From Gambelia wislizenii (lineage: Eukaryota > Chordata > Lepidosauria > Squamata > Crotaphytidae): DNA of 64,000 bases. The notes below the pieces were generated by a model. The model searched no databases and was not told the origin of the DNA. It saw only the letters and a list, made by a program, of their open reading frames with translations. Shown piece after piece: positions 53,690-64,000 of the stretch (its first letter is position 1; every line of letters starts with the position of its first letter). The position numbers and the translations under genes were made by a program. The stretch is taken from positions 157,887,001 to 157,951,000 of the forward strand of contig JAUMIR010000001.1 of the NCBI GenBank assembly GCA_030847615.1, written 5' to 3'.

Positions 53690-54237
53690 CAAAGAAACAT
53701 TGCTGATATTTTATCATTTTCTTTTTTGCCCAAAGGCATCAAAGACCACACAGCATATTCAAAATACAATCTCCATGAGTTCTGTGTTGCTGAGAACCCA
53801 ATAAGCAGTGTCCATGGCTCCTAAGATACCATTACTAGTATCAACAAGGACTTCATAAAATCTTCCTAGAACTCAGTCAGAATGAGAAATTTGAGTTGGT
53901 TCTGAGGTGAAATGCAAAATCAGCAATGCAGATACATGAGTAAATAGAGATTCCCTCTCTTGGAAGGACAAATAAGATGAAAAGACCAAAGAAATTCTCT
54001 ATATAGGGAGAAGTACTCATGATGGCAGTAAGCCCATGTTTTTACACATGGATTGCCACCAATCAAATCTAAAGTAAGGTATGTGGAGGCATAATTCCAA
54101 AATAAACTAATACAGCAAATGGAGGAGGACTACTGAACTCTTCCTTCAGTAGCTGTTTTCTCCTTTAAAAGCAATGGAATGTCATGTGAATTCCTAATAA
54201 TTATTGCTGGATAGTGCCAAGAATATCTATAGAAAAC
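53690..54237. other. No gene or named repeat seen
   Basis: No coding motif recognised. Confidence 0.4.
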
Positions 54238-54545
54238 CTCTCTCTCTCTCTCTCTGGCTTTTCTTCGCAAACGAAGATTCAGGAAGGAATCATCCTGCGC
54301 TTTCTGCAAGTGCGCTGATGACTAAAAAGGCCAATCTGAGATAAACAAGTCCGGTTGCAGAAAGCACAGCAGAAGGTCTCCTTGGTGATGTTCCTGGGTT
54401 GTGATTCTTTCTGCGTTGTCATTTCTCTTCAAGAGTTATTTGGCATGAGTTCTCAAATAAGGCTGCAGCATTGTGGATAGTGCATCTCCATGCCTCCCAA
54501 TGTGAGCCCAGGGCGGACCATTATTGGTGATCAATTTGGCTGAGC
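54238..54545 (-). mobile_element. RTE-like LINE, last 290 bp
   Basis: (CT)n tail at 54238-54255, intact hairpin CTTCG-CAAA-CGAAG (54263-54276), then the zinc-finger-encoding end. It is cut at 'atcaatttggctgagc'. Frame breaks are present (a G is missing near 54386). Confidence 0.85.
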
Positions 54546-54744
54546 AGCAAGTATTAGATGGCAGCATTTTTTCACAAAAAAAGTAAATTACAATAAATTA
54601 TATGTACTCACTCTAATTTTTCCACCACCTTTAGACACCTTTCACTCCTACTCCTTCTGGTAAAACCAGTTTACAGTTTTCTAGAAATTCTATTTGGGGC
54701 CTAAATAAGGGGGAATGGCCTTTAATAACAAAGTCGAGGAATGA

Positions 54745-54838
54745 ACTGGCAAAACCACCTCTGAGTATTCCTTGCCTAAGAAAACCCTATGAAATTCATA
54801 AGGTGACAGTCAACTTGAAGGCACATGCACACACGGAG
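54745..54838 (+). mobile_element. 3' end of the 5S-derived SINE
   Basis: 'tggcaaaaccacctctgagt', 'ccttgcctaagaaaacccta' and 'gtcaacttgaaggcacatgc' match the reverse complement of the 3' part of 36691-36905. The 5S-like head is absent. Confidence 0.7.
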
Positions 54839-55984
54839 GCCCTTGAAGGCTTCTGGAAGCCTCTCTCCATTGTACTGTTGGCAAGCGCAATATGATGACA
54901 GATAGTTCTGAAACAAGGGTCAATCCAGTACACAATTTATATGGATTATTCACATTGGAATAGCTCCATCTATACTTAGCAGGAAGATATTATTACGCAT
55001 AGAATAGGGCATTTAAAAAACGGGAGGAGGCAAAATGCATGACCAAACAAACTATCTTGCCTCCAGTTTCAAAAATACGTGGCGGGGGCAAGGGGGCAAA
55101 GAAACCAGCACAGAATAATAATAAGTGTGCTACAGAGAGAGAGAGAGAACTAATAAATATGTTGTTTAATAGCAATATAATGTGTAGTGTTGTTACTTTG
55201 CCTAGAAAACACCCTATGAGAACTCAAATTGCTCTGTGTGAAAATCAGAGGCTGGAATTGCCATTATGCACCAGTGACCAGTTTTCTGACTTTATATTGA
55301 ATAATTCAAAAGATATTACTTAACTCCACATCCCCCCCACCCCAGTTATGGAGTGAAGGACTGGACTTATTTATCATCTGCTAAAGAAGAAGGCAGCAGC
55401 CTTATGAACAAATAGAACTATCACTATAGGATATCCAATAAATAATCCCATACCCATTAATATTTGTGGGTTGTGTGGTTTTTAAAACAGAGGATAGAAG
55501 TCTTTCTCAATGTCAACTTAGCTGCTCAGTTCAATCACTAGCTATAAACTGCATGAACTGTATGGGGTCCATTGACATCATATGTAAGAAACTGAGCCAG
55601 TGGAGGTGGCGTTGAGAATATGTTGTTTGAAGTACAGACATTTACATGTGTACACTGTCTCATCCCCAAACCAATGGCATAATGGCTATCAGATGCCATA
55701 TTTTCAGAGAGGAAAATTGTTTTCTTTTGATTTTATTGTTTGCTTATGTGACATCACATGATGTTAGGGAATGTCACCCAGTGCTGGGGATAGAATAAGG
55801 ATCTGAATTTTCCAAGCCTTGCTTCTCAGCATTGGCTGTTTTATTCATTTCAAAGACAGAGATTTATGAAGCAAGATAGAATTTTATCACATGTTTTCCA
55901 TCTGTCCTGTCAAGTTGAGGGCCTTTTGTTGAAAAGCAACATTAAAATACACGGTAACATAGCAAACACAAATACAGTTAAGTA
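54839..55984. other. No gene or named repeat seen
   Basis: Includes a short (AG)n run at 55135-55148. The 94-codon frame at 55039-55323 has no domain. Confidence 0.4.
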
Positions 55985-56717
55985 GCGCTAAAGCTTCTGT
56001 ACCAAAGGTTTTTCAATATCCTTGTAGAATTGTCAATATCCTTCCTGTCAATATCCTTTTCAATATCCTTCTTGAATTGCAGTAGCCAGAACTGGACACA
56101 GTATTTCAAGTGAAGCCTGATCAAAGCAGAATAGAATGGCACTATTAGTTCCCTCGATCTAAACGCTATACTCCTATTAATGCAGCCTATAATAACATTG
56201 GCTTTTTTAAGATGCTGCATCACACTGTTGATTCATGTTCAGCTTGTGGTCTACTAAGACTCCTAGATCCCTTTCGCCTGTACTGCCATCAAGTCAGCTG
56301 TCACCCATCCTGTGTCTGTGCTTTTCATTTTTACTGCCCAAGTGCAGTATCTTACATTTCTCCCTGTTGAAATTCATTTTGTTAGTTTTGGCCCAGCTTT
56401 CTAATCTGTTAAGGTCATTTCGGATTCTGATCCTATCCTCGGGGGTATTAGCTACCCCTCCTAATTTGGTGTCATCTGCAAACTTGATAAGCATACCCTC
56501 TATTCCCTCATCCAAGTCATTGATAAAGATGTTGAATAGCACTGGGCCCAGGACAGAACCCTGTGGCGCCCCACTAGCCACTTCTCTCCAGGATGAAGAG
56601 GAGCCATTGGTGAGCACCTTTTGGGTTCAGCCTGTGAACCAATTACAAATCCTCCTAACAGTAAGAGGTCTGTCTATTAAATAACAAGACTGATAAACCC
56701 ATCTTTAGTTATATGTA

Positions 56718-56932
56718 CAGTTGTCCCTTCACATTTGCTGGCGTTTGGTTCCAGGACCCCCCATGAATACCCAAATCTGTGAATACTCAAGTCCCAATAT
56801 ATGCAATGGCATAGCAAAATGGTGTCCCTTATATAAGATGGAAAAATCAAGGTTTGTTTTTTGGATTATTATTTTTTTAAGAATATTTTCAAGCCGTGAA
56901 TACTTAAATCCATGAATGTGGAAGGACAACTG
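56718..56932 (+). mobile_element. Tigger-like MITE inside the mariner
   Basis: CAGTTGTCCCTTCACATTTG and TGGAAGGACAACTG ends, TA on both sides (56716-56717, 56933-56934). It lies between the mariner left TIR and the end of its transposase gene. Confidence 0.85.
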
Positions 56933-56942
56933 TATTACAATT

Positions 56943-58265
56943 CTAATGCTTGTCCCTTTCAGTATACTCCCCATTCACACTCTCACACTGATGCAGTCTT
57001 GTTTTCCACTGGTCAAAGGTGTGGAGCAGATCAGTTTCTGTCACCTGGTTGAACACATCTATTTTCTTCTTTACTGCATCAATTGACTCAAAATGTGTTC
57101 CTTTAAGCACCAATTGCACTTTAGGGAAAAGAAAAAAGTTGCATGGTGCCAAATCTGGCCAATATGGAGGATGTTCAAGTGTAGTAATGCCTTTATCAAC
57201 CAAAAATTGCTTCACAGAAAGTGTTGTGTTTGCAGGTGCATTGTCTTGATGAAGAACAAAACCCTTTTTCCACAGTTTCAGCCTTTTTTTCCTGACTCTT
57301 TCTCTCAGCTTTATCAAAACTTCCTTATAATAATGCTGGTTCGCTGTTCTGCCTTCTGGAACCCATTCTGCCAAAATTACGCCATTGATGTCAAAAAACC
57401 CAGTGAGCATGGCTTTGAATGTGGACTTGCTTTGACGTGCTTTTTTCATTCTTGGTGATGATGGTGTTTCCCAGTGTATTGAGCATCATTTTGTCTCAGG
57501 ATCATACTGGAAGATCCAGGTTTCATCACAAGTGATGATTTTTTGAAAAAGGTTTGGGTCCGCCTCAAGTTGCTGCAGAATGTCAGTGCAAATGTCCTTG
57601 CAACACTCTTTTTGCTCTGGTGTGTCAACCCTATGGACCATCTTGGTACAAACTTTTCTCATGTTGAGATCCTCATGCAAAATTTTCCATACAATGTCTT
57701 TGGACTTTTTCAAATGGGGTGGGGGGAACCGAGGAGGTTGGGAGAAGAATGGCACTGTCCCACTTACAACGCCCCATTTCGGATGACGCTGTCTTCCTTC
57801 CAATCTTCCCCCATGCTGCAGGCATGAGAAATGTGCCCCTTTTATTGATGGAAAAACCCTGTCAATAAAAAGCAGTGCCTGCGGCATGGAGGAAGCATGG
57901 GGGAAGGTTGGGGGGAGGATGGTGCCATTTGAAATGGAGTGCTGTAAGCAGGACAGCACCGTTCTTCCCCTGACCTCCTTGGGGGCTTTCCCCCCCCATT
58001 TGAAAAAGTCCTCAGTCAATGTTCACAGCTTCAGTTATCATTCGGACACTGAGTTGGCAGTCTCCTCGAAGTATCTGGCTGATTTTCCCCACAATTTCTT
58101 TGGTTCTTGAAGTGGAAGGTCGTCCAGGGTATTCATCGTCTTCCACATTCTCACATACTTCTCTGAATCTTTTGTGCTACTCAGACACACACACACAAGG
58201 CATGCAGATTCAATTGGGGCTTTTTTTTTAACTAAAAATTTCAAATTGACACACACATTGCTCAA
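56943..58265 (-). pseudogene. Mariner transposase, inactive
   Basis: DDE/D transposase that would cut and paste the element at TA. From the N-terminus: DSEKYVRMWKTMNTLDDLPL with KSARYFEETANSVSE (58038-58265, DNA-binding region); then, after a MITE, DIVWKILHEDLNMRKVCTKM; KIITCDETWIFQYDPETK (first catalytic Asp); an in-frame TGA at 57486-57488; then FKAMLTGFFDINGVILAEWV, GFVLHQDNAPANTTLSVKQF (second Asp) and HPPYWPDLAPCNFFLFPKVQ, where the third catalytic Asp, 34 residues after the second, is Asn. The MITE at 57702-58011 also interrupts it. Spacing fits the DD34D mariner class. Confidence 0.88.
57702..58011. mobile_element. Short family A-related MITE inside the transposase gene
   Basis: Ends GGACTTTTTCAAATGGGG and CCCCATTTGAAAAAGTCC are perfect over 18 bp. 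A central hairpin with TTTATTGA...TCAATAAAA stems lies at 57841-57873. The flanks (TTT, TCA) do not match. It splits the transposase between its DNA-binding and catalytic halves. Same subfamily as 5308-5580. Confidence 0.8.
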
Positions 58266-58657
58266 CGTTTAAACTTAACATTTTTCCAGCACACAACAAA
58301 CAACACAGCTGCTTTAGATGATGACTGACAATTAATTGAATGGACGAGAGTGTTGTGCTTGTCATGCAGGTTCAGACATGTTCAAGATCACCATTCAAGC
58401 ATTCACAATCAGTTCTCTCTGATTTGTCTGAAATGTAGAAACACAATCTAGTTATTTAATAGGCAAACCTTGTAACATTGTCTAGGCAACATTTTATTAG
58501 CTTGTTTGAAAGCATTTCATGGGGAACCTTGTCAAAGGCTTTGCTGAAATCAAGATATGCTACATCCACAGGATTCCTGCCATCTACCAAGCTTGTAACT
58601 CTTATTTAAAAAGAGATAAGATTAGTCTGACATGACTTGTTTTTGAGAAACCCAGAT

Positions 58658-59252
58658 TGAGTTTGATTGATGAGCCCCTTTAAAGCGTTCTTTTGCTGGC
58701 ATTAAAAAAATCAATTTTTATGCCAGCAAAAGAACGCCCCCCCCCTCTGCACTTACCTCTAATCCTGGCAAAGGCTTCCCCGGCAGTGAAAGAGGTCTTC
58801 CTCATTCAAAATCCCATGTATTCTGTCGAGAATATATAGTGCAGGAAATTTTTTAAAAACAACAAAAATAACAAGGTAAAAGTGTCACAAAGCACAAAAA
58901 CACACTAAAAAAACTTACAAGTAACCTGGGGAGGGTCATGAAAAGTGTGTTACTTACCTGGATGTTGTGATCTTACCTGGAAGTGTTCGCACCGGACCAG
59001 CCACTGATGGGGTAATTATGGAGGGGGGGGGGACCTGTAAGGTTTCACACGCCAGCAATGCCGGCAAAAAACAACAACAACAACAACAAAAGAACAGCAA
59101 GGAGGATCAATTGATGGCTTAAGCCATCAATTAGAAAGTATGGGTTTTGGTAGGGACATAACTGCAAAAGGGCGATGTCATCTGATATGCGCACCCTTTT
59201 GCGGTTATGTGGCATTGTTATGACACCGTATTTGATGTGTCTGATAAAGCCC
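58658..59252 (-). mobile_element. MITE family A inside CR1
   Basis: The right end GTGTCTGATAAAGCCC is clear; the left end is diverged ('gtttgattgatgagcccc' against GGACTTTATCAGATGAGCCCC in the 61877 copy, reversed). It has two internal palindromes: a perfect 24-bp one at 59109-59132 and the 'ttttgctggcat' stem at 58691-58730. An (AAC)n run is at about 59069-59088. Confidence 0.7.
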
Positions 59253-60045
59253 TATGGCAAAGAAGATACTGAGTAGTTCTGAATAGTTCTGACAGCCTTT
59301 TCGCTGTCTCCTGTTAGCATTTCACCATCATCTCCACACAGTGGCCCTACTATTTTCTTGTTCTTCCTTTTGCTATGGACGTAACAAAAAAAGTCCTTTT
59401 TATTGGTTTTTACCTATCTAGTAAGCCTGAACTTGTTCTGTGCTTTAGCATTTCTGACTTTCTCCCTACATGTACTGGCTATTCATTTCTTTCTCTTTTT
59501 CAGTTTCTTGTACATATCCCCTTTAAATCTTAGCTCAGTTGAAAGTTCTTTAGACACCCATCCTGGTTTCTTTAGACACCGTCCATTTTTTCTTCCTCGC
59601 TGGAACTGTTTAAATTGTGTCTTCAATATCTACTTTTAAGAAACTCCCATTGATTGTGAACTCCCTTCTCTTTTAGAATTCCTGACCATGGGATCACACC
59701 CAGTTTCCCTAAGTTTACTGAAATTAGCTTTGCTTAGCAGAGAGACAACACCCCAAAATAGCCTTCCTCAACGTCAAAAAACTAGGGTGCCTCTCTCTGG
59801 GTCTGTTTATGTGTTACACCTATCCACAAAGTTGTTTCGTATCTACTGCTTCTTGAAAAAGAATCCAAGCTGTATCTACTTATTTCACTTCAGAGCTTTT
59901 TTTACTTCAGACATGTGGTACCCAGGCAGTCACCAACCATTCCAGATGGCTTAGAGGACCAGATCTGTTTAGTGTCAACAGTAGAAATGTGTCATGTTCC
60001 TTCAGGCCATTCTTTGTATGTAATTTAAAACATCGGTGCTGATGC

Positions 60046-60182
60046 TGGCCTAAATCCAGTTGCTAGTCCCAACTAGATGAAACCCATTAAATCAACTGCT
60101 GGATGCTAAGCCAACATTTATGTAAATCCCAATTGATTCAATGGGTCTACTCTAATTGCAAGTAGCAGTTGGATTTAGGCCA
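60046..60182. mobile_element. Short palindromic repeat
   Basis: 'ggcctaaatccagttgctag' at the left and its near complement 'agcagttggatttaggcc' at the right frame a 137-bp element. No target duplication was found. Probably a non-autonomous DNA transposon. Confidence 0.5.
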
Positions 60183-60290
60183 TTGTTACTATCACTTCTT
60201 TAGTACTGGGTAACTATGCTTTTGGCCAGAACCTCTGTGTGTGTGTGTGTGTACACATGAATGCATGTGCACACTCTTCAAGTTATAATG

Positions 60291-60487
60291 GTGCCGTAGA
60301 GCAGCCTGGTCTCCAGGAGACCAGGAAATCAGGGTTCAAATCCCCACTCTTCAATTGAAACCCACAGGGCAGCCTTGGGGAAGTCACACTCTCTCAGCCT
60401 CACAGGAAGCAGTGGCAAACTTCCTCTGAACAAATCTTGCCAAGAAAACCTTTGGATATTGTCACCATAAGCTGTATAATCTTGAAG
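60291..60487 (+). mobile_element. tRNA-derived SINE
   Basis: 'gtgccgtagagcagcctggt', B-box-like GGTTCAAATCC (60332-60342), 'aagtcacactctctcagcct', 'cctctgaacaaatcttgcca' and tail 'aatcttgaaggcacataag'. A (TG)n run precedes it (60235-60252). Confidence 0.75.
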
Positions 60488-61876
60488 GCACATAAGAACA
60501 TCACCCAGTACAGCTGCATTTCCCAACTACAAGCCCCATCTTTCCCAACCAACACTGGGCATCTTTACTGGGAATGATGGAAGTTATAATCCAACACATC
60601 TGGAGGGCATTATTTTGGGGTATGGTGCAGTAAATTCTCTTTAAGTGTGTGCCCATTGCTATTCCCTCATCACAAACTAAACAAAACCAGCTCCACCACA
60701 TCTGGGATTAAATGGAAGCACTTCCAAATCAGAAAATCTGATTTCTATACCAGCAGCATACTATCTGATTGCTTCTACTGCCCCACAGAAATTAAATACT
60801 GGCTGGACTAATTTGCTTTCCCTATGTGTAGTTAAAATCATTAAGTATAAAATTAAGCCATTAAACTGACTCAATGTGAAACAGACTCCAAGCACTTCCA
60901 GACATTTACAGCTCTATCACCAGAATTCTCTGTAGCTTTCCACGTACCAAAACTGTTTCATGTTTCCTTTGACTATAAAGGAAATGGTAAGAGTTTCGAT
61001 CCCAGCAGATGTTCTTGGGCAATAGGATGAAACTGAAACAAGAAAGACGTTCCTGAGTTATGTGCTCAGCTTACAAAATGGAGGGACAGGATGTTGCAAC
61101 TTACAACCTCTGCAAAAACATTCCCAGATCATTAAAGAGTGTCATCTCCCAAACTCCAGGCTGCACAAGCCTCATGGGAGAAGAGAAAGCAAAGCACGAA
61201 GAGGTGTTACGGTGGCTTAATGGATAAATCTCCACAACCCACCTGTAAGCTTCCCCTTTCACTGCTGCTGCAAGCACAATTCTCCAAGGCAGGAAAGGAC
61301 AACATGGAGGGAGAGTCACATTTCTCTCTAAAATGGTGGCCCATTATAGACTGGAGGCATGTTTCATAGCACAGAGTATGAAAAATAACTTATTTGGGCT
61401 ATAACTTCTAGAATCCTTCAACCAAAATGGCCAGTGGTCCTGCTAGCTGCAAGACTGGGGAAATGGCAGTTCAAAAATGTTGGAATATATAGTTTGTAAT
61501 CCAATAAGTGGAAATGTTTTGCTATTGAAGGGTTAACTGATAGAAGCCAAACAGAATATGTGTTGACGTAACTTTCTAATGTTTTGTTATTGGGATTCTA
61601 GGGAAAGGGGAGTGTCTAAGTCTTCCTCCTTTGTCTAGAAGCTGAGCAGGAGGTCTTTGTGCCTCACCACACCCTCACCATGTTTTCTTAGAGAGAGGAC
61701 CTCCCTTTCAGGGATCCTGCATATTCTTTCAAAACTCTGAGGCCCATCATCAGATTCCATAATATGGACAATGCCGCCTTGCAATAAGTCTATTCTTTTC
61801 TATGGGACTTAACCCATTAACGTCAAAACTAGAGGTTATGGCAAACATATTACCTTGCTTATTCCTTCAAGACAAA
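60488..61876. other. No gene or named repeat seen
   Basis: Frames at 61101-61319 and 61139-61369 overlap on opposite strands; neither has a domain. Nothing else recognised. Confidence 0.4.
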
Positions 61877-62424
61877 GGACTTTATCAGACGCATAAAATA
61901 CGGTGTCATAACAATGCCACATAAAGACAAAAGGGTGTGCGTATCACACGACTTCGCCCTTTTGTGTTTATGTCCCCACCCAAACCCATGCTTTTCAATT
62001 GATCCCCTGTGGCGCTTTTGTGCCGGCATTGCTGGCATGTGAAATCTCGTGCCATTGTACTCATGTCAATGCATTGAGAATGGCCGGTACGGGGCCAACA
62101 CTTCTGGCATCACCAACACATCCAGGTAAGTGACACACTTTTTATGGCCCTCCATGGGTTACTTGTAAGTTTTAAAGTGGGGTTTTTTGTGTGCTTTGTG
62201 TCACTTTTTGTATATCCTTTTTGTTTGTTTGTTTGTTTGTTTTTAATTTCCTGCACGATGAAGTCTTGCAATAATCTGCGGGATTTCAAAGGAGGAAGAG
62301 AATGGGGAAGCCTTTGCCAGGAAAGAAGGTAAGTACAGTGGGGGGGGGGTATTCTTTTGCTGGCATAAAAATGGATTTTTTATGCCAGCAAAATAATGCT
62401 TATGGGGCTCATCTGATAAAGTCC
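61877..62424 (+). mobile_element. MITE family A, complete copy
   Basis: Ends GGACTTTATCAGACGC and CATCTGATAAAGTCC, with AAA on both sides (61874-61876, 62425-62427). The central hairpin is half eroded ('tcaattgatcccctgtgg'). The 'ttttgctggcat' palindrome is at about 62354-62392. A (TTTG)n run is at about 62218-62241. Confidence 0.8.
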
Positions 62425-62744
62425 AAAGAAACAAAAGCACCCAGATGAAAGCTGATCCAACTACCAAACATGGCCTAAGGAAAGGGGTTCATACCATCTC
62501 CTCTCTAAAATTTACCCTTTGATGCAGTTTATGCTAAAAGTTTCCATTTGCTAAAATGACATCTTGGGCGGGTGGGTGAGGGGGAAATAGTAAAAACCAT
62601 GACTTTTAAATGGAAAAAAAGTCATATGAGCGAACAGATATGGGAAATCCTTTCCCCCATGTCATTTCCCCCAAACTGACCAGCCTTCTGTCCCATTGGC
62701 TTGTATTTTAAAGTGAGGGGGGGGGGAATAGAGAGAAATGGGAT

Positions 62745-62930
62745 CTTTCAGACTACATGGTTATAGCACTAGGATTCCACTTTAACTGCCATAGCTGCAA
62801 CACCCTATCAAATCCTGGGATTTGTAGTTTGGTCAGAGCCACTACAAGAACTGCAGATCCCAGGATTCAATAACATGTTGCTGTGCCAGTTAAAGTGGAA
62901 ATGGGTCCCATAATTAATCTCATTTCCACT
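62745..62930. mobile_element. Palindromic MITE, diverged
   Basis: 'ttccactttaactgccatag' and 'tgtgccagttaaagtggaaa' form the arms, with 'aatcctgggatttgtagttt' opposite 'gcagatcccaggattcaat'. Related to 31374-31581. Ends not sharply defined. Confidence 0.6.
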
Positions 62931-63192
62931 TTGACCACTTGGTCATAAATAACTTGAATTGACTTGGATCTTCCATAATCATTTGGGAAGAACATTGAGG
63001 GTTTGATAAAATGTCTTCAGACACAAGCAATGTGCTTTCAGTAACTTATTATCCCCATTGAATGGGCTGAACAAAACCTGATCTTGGGTTGCACACAATT
63101 CTAGAAATTTGGGGACTGAAGGAGTTTGGGTGGGGGAAAGACTGCTTATTGAGGGTGGTACCTTTATTTTTGCCCCCACCATAGTCACACCC

Positions 63193-63617
63193 TGTTGGGA
63201 ACAATGTTCCTTTAAGACAAGGTAAAATATTTTGTATGGCTGTGAAGGATGTGTAATATCAGGTGTCAACCCTGAGTAATCACTACAGTATATGAGTGAG
63301 CTAAGACATAGAGCAGGTGTGGGTTGTAGTGGGTCCTAGTGAATTGTGGTGGGTTGGAGTAGTTGCTGTGTAAGTTTGCTGAGAGAGGTGGGTTGGCTAT
63401 TGTGAGTATTTTGTATTACTTCAGACATTGTATGTTGGTAATATATCTTGCAACAAGAGATAAAGAGCCTCCAAGAAATTTGGAAGAAGCCAACTGTGTC
63501 TGTGCATCATTTCAAGGTTGGTCAGTGCCATATTGCCAAATATTGCTAAAGGGTTTTGTTCTTCTGCACTCTGCAGTAATAGCTACTGCTGAGGACAAGC
63601 ACATCAAACAGTGCTGA
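63193..63617 (+). other. Possible solo LTR
   Basis: The block starts TGTTGGGAACAATGTTCC, contains a poly-A-signal-like 'gagataaagagcc' about 270 bases in, and ends near 'acatcaaaca'. The layout resembles a retroviral or Gypsy LTR. No flanking duplication, primer site or internal coding sequence was identified, so this is a weak call. Confidence 0.3.
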
Positions 63618-63817
63618 TAGTTGGCTTCTCAGTGGGTCTAGTTTTTGTATTTATTGCTGCATGCCTTGCAGAACATAACAGAACACACCCCTGGGACCAG
63701 CCAAAGACACTTTGCTTCCCCACCCATTCCATATACAGAAACCAACCCAACTTCAACTCACTCTTGGACTATCCTGCCTTGGATACTCAAGTATCATATC
63801 CCAGGTAATATATGGAA

Positions 63818-64000
63818 ACAGAAGTTCTTTACCAGCCTGCACCACAGGACGAACACCACCATCCCCACATTGCCATTGGCAAATCTGTGCTCAAGTCCGT
63901 TCAGCAGTTCACCTACCTGGGAAGCATCATCTCCTCAGATGCCAAGATTGACAACGAGATCGATCATAGATTAGCAAAGGCATATAGTGCATTTGGAAGA
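63818..64000 (+). mobile_element. RTE-like LINE, start of a plus-strand copy running off the window
   Basis: An open frame to the window end reads TEVLYQPAPQDEHHHPHIAI, KSVLKSVQQFTYLGSIISSD and AKIDNEIDHRLAKAYSAFGR, matching the RT region just after the catalytic box in the 43-kb copy (KKTEVLYQPALQDEHHHPHI). It begins within RT, so it is 5'-truncated. No stop in the visible part. Confidence 0.85.

Larger units (their letters stand above)
56664..58472 (-). mobile_element. Mariner transposon inserted in CR1
   Basis: Terminal inverted repeats of about 27 bp: the left reads AGAGGTCTGTCTATTAAATA and the right, reversed, CAAGGTTTGCCTATTAAATA. TA flanks both ends (56662-56663, 58473-58474). The CR1 sequence 'cctaacagta' and 'acattgtctag' join exactly across it, as in the 9.8-kb CR1. 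It contains two younger MITEs, so the original element was about 1.28 kb, the usual mariner size. Confidence 0.9.
55985..59800 (-). mobile_element. CR1 LINE, split by a mariner and MITEs
   Basis: CR1 sequence is at 55985-56661, 58475-58657 and 59253-59800. The first holds RT blocks SGAPQGSVLGPVLFNIFIND, MLIKFADDTKLGGVANTPED (catalytic FADD intact), RLESWAKTNKMNFNREKCKI and, further 3', IIGCINRSIAFRSRELIVPF. The others match the RT N-terminal and EN-RT linker of the CR1 at 9490-12330. Compared with that copy, about 400 bp are missing around the 58658-59252 MITE. The 3' end is truncated near 55985, with 'caatatcctt' tandemly repeated there (56015-56075). Confidence 0.85.

Noticed and set aside
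57486..58019. 177-codon frame joining a Pro-rich stretch to mariner motifs
   Set aside because: The N-terminal half is the MITE at 57702-58011 read through by chance; only the mariner half is meaningful.

Overview
This window looks like vertebrate, almost certainly squamate reptile, intergenic DNA. It is AT-rich and dense with repeats. I find no host exon, tRNA, rRNA or CRISPR array. The squamate call rests on Sauria-type tRNA SINEs (24810-25082 and a fragment at 10862-11037), CR1 and L2 LINEs with reptile-style 3' ends, a decayed L1, a DIRS retrotransposon, a mariner, many MITEs, and a 5S rRNA-derived SINE. All recognisable coding sequence belongs to mobile elements, and most of it is broken.

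Layout. 1-9 kb: MITEs, SINE pieces and LINE tails. 9-12.4 kb: an RTE-like LINE fragment joined to a long minus-strand CR1 (ORF1 hydrolase end, endonuclease, reverse transcriptase). 15.5-16.6 kb: a MITE split by an RTE-like fragment. 18.6-22 kb: a decayed DIRS element (Gag-like, RT, RNase H, tyrosine recombinase, SGNH hydrolase). 23-23.8 kb: a CpG- and palindrome-rich block between direct repeats. 24.6-27.5 kb: an old L2 carrying a Sauria SINE. 28-40 kb: mostly low-repeat DNA with scattered MITEs. 40-41.4 kb: an L1 end split by a MITE. 42.8-49.6 kb: CR1 and L2, with the L2 3' end split by a 2.75-kb RTE-like LINE. 50-54.5 kb: MITEs and SINEs. 56-59.8 kb: a CR1 split by a mariner that itself holds two MITEs, plus another MITE further on. 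60-64 kb: MITEs, a possible LTR, and the start of a plus-strand RTE-like copy that leaves the window.

Family names used below. MITE family A: termini GG(A)nnTTATCAGA, mostly 550-620 bp, usually with an internal ATTGATGG/CCATCAAT hairpin. MITE family B: termini GGGCTTGTCTATA, about 600-640 bp. Both make 3-bp target duplications of varied sequence (TAG, TGA, CAA, TTA, ATA, AAA). Family C: a roughly 330-bp repeat ending near CCCTCCAAC. Tigger-like: TIR CAGTTGTCCCT with TA duplication. RTE-like LINE: an APE endonuclease/RT protein with a C-terminal zinc finger, whose stop codon is followed at once by a small hairpin and a (GA)n tail.

The elements form a readable order of insertion. Examples: family A MITE into family B MITE; RTE-like LINE into family A MITE; family A MITE into L1; RTE-like LINE into L2; mariner into CR1, then two MITEs into the mariner. 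Boundaries are read by eye and may be off by some bases. Family names come from recognised protein motifs and termini, not from database searches.
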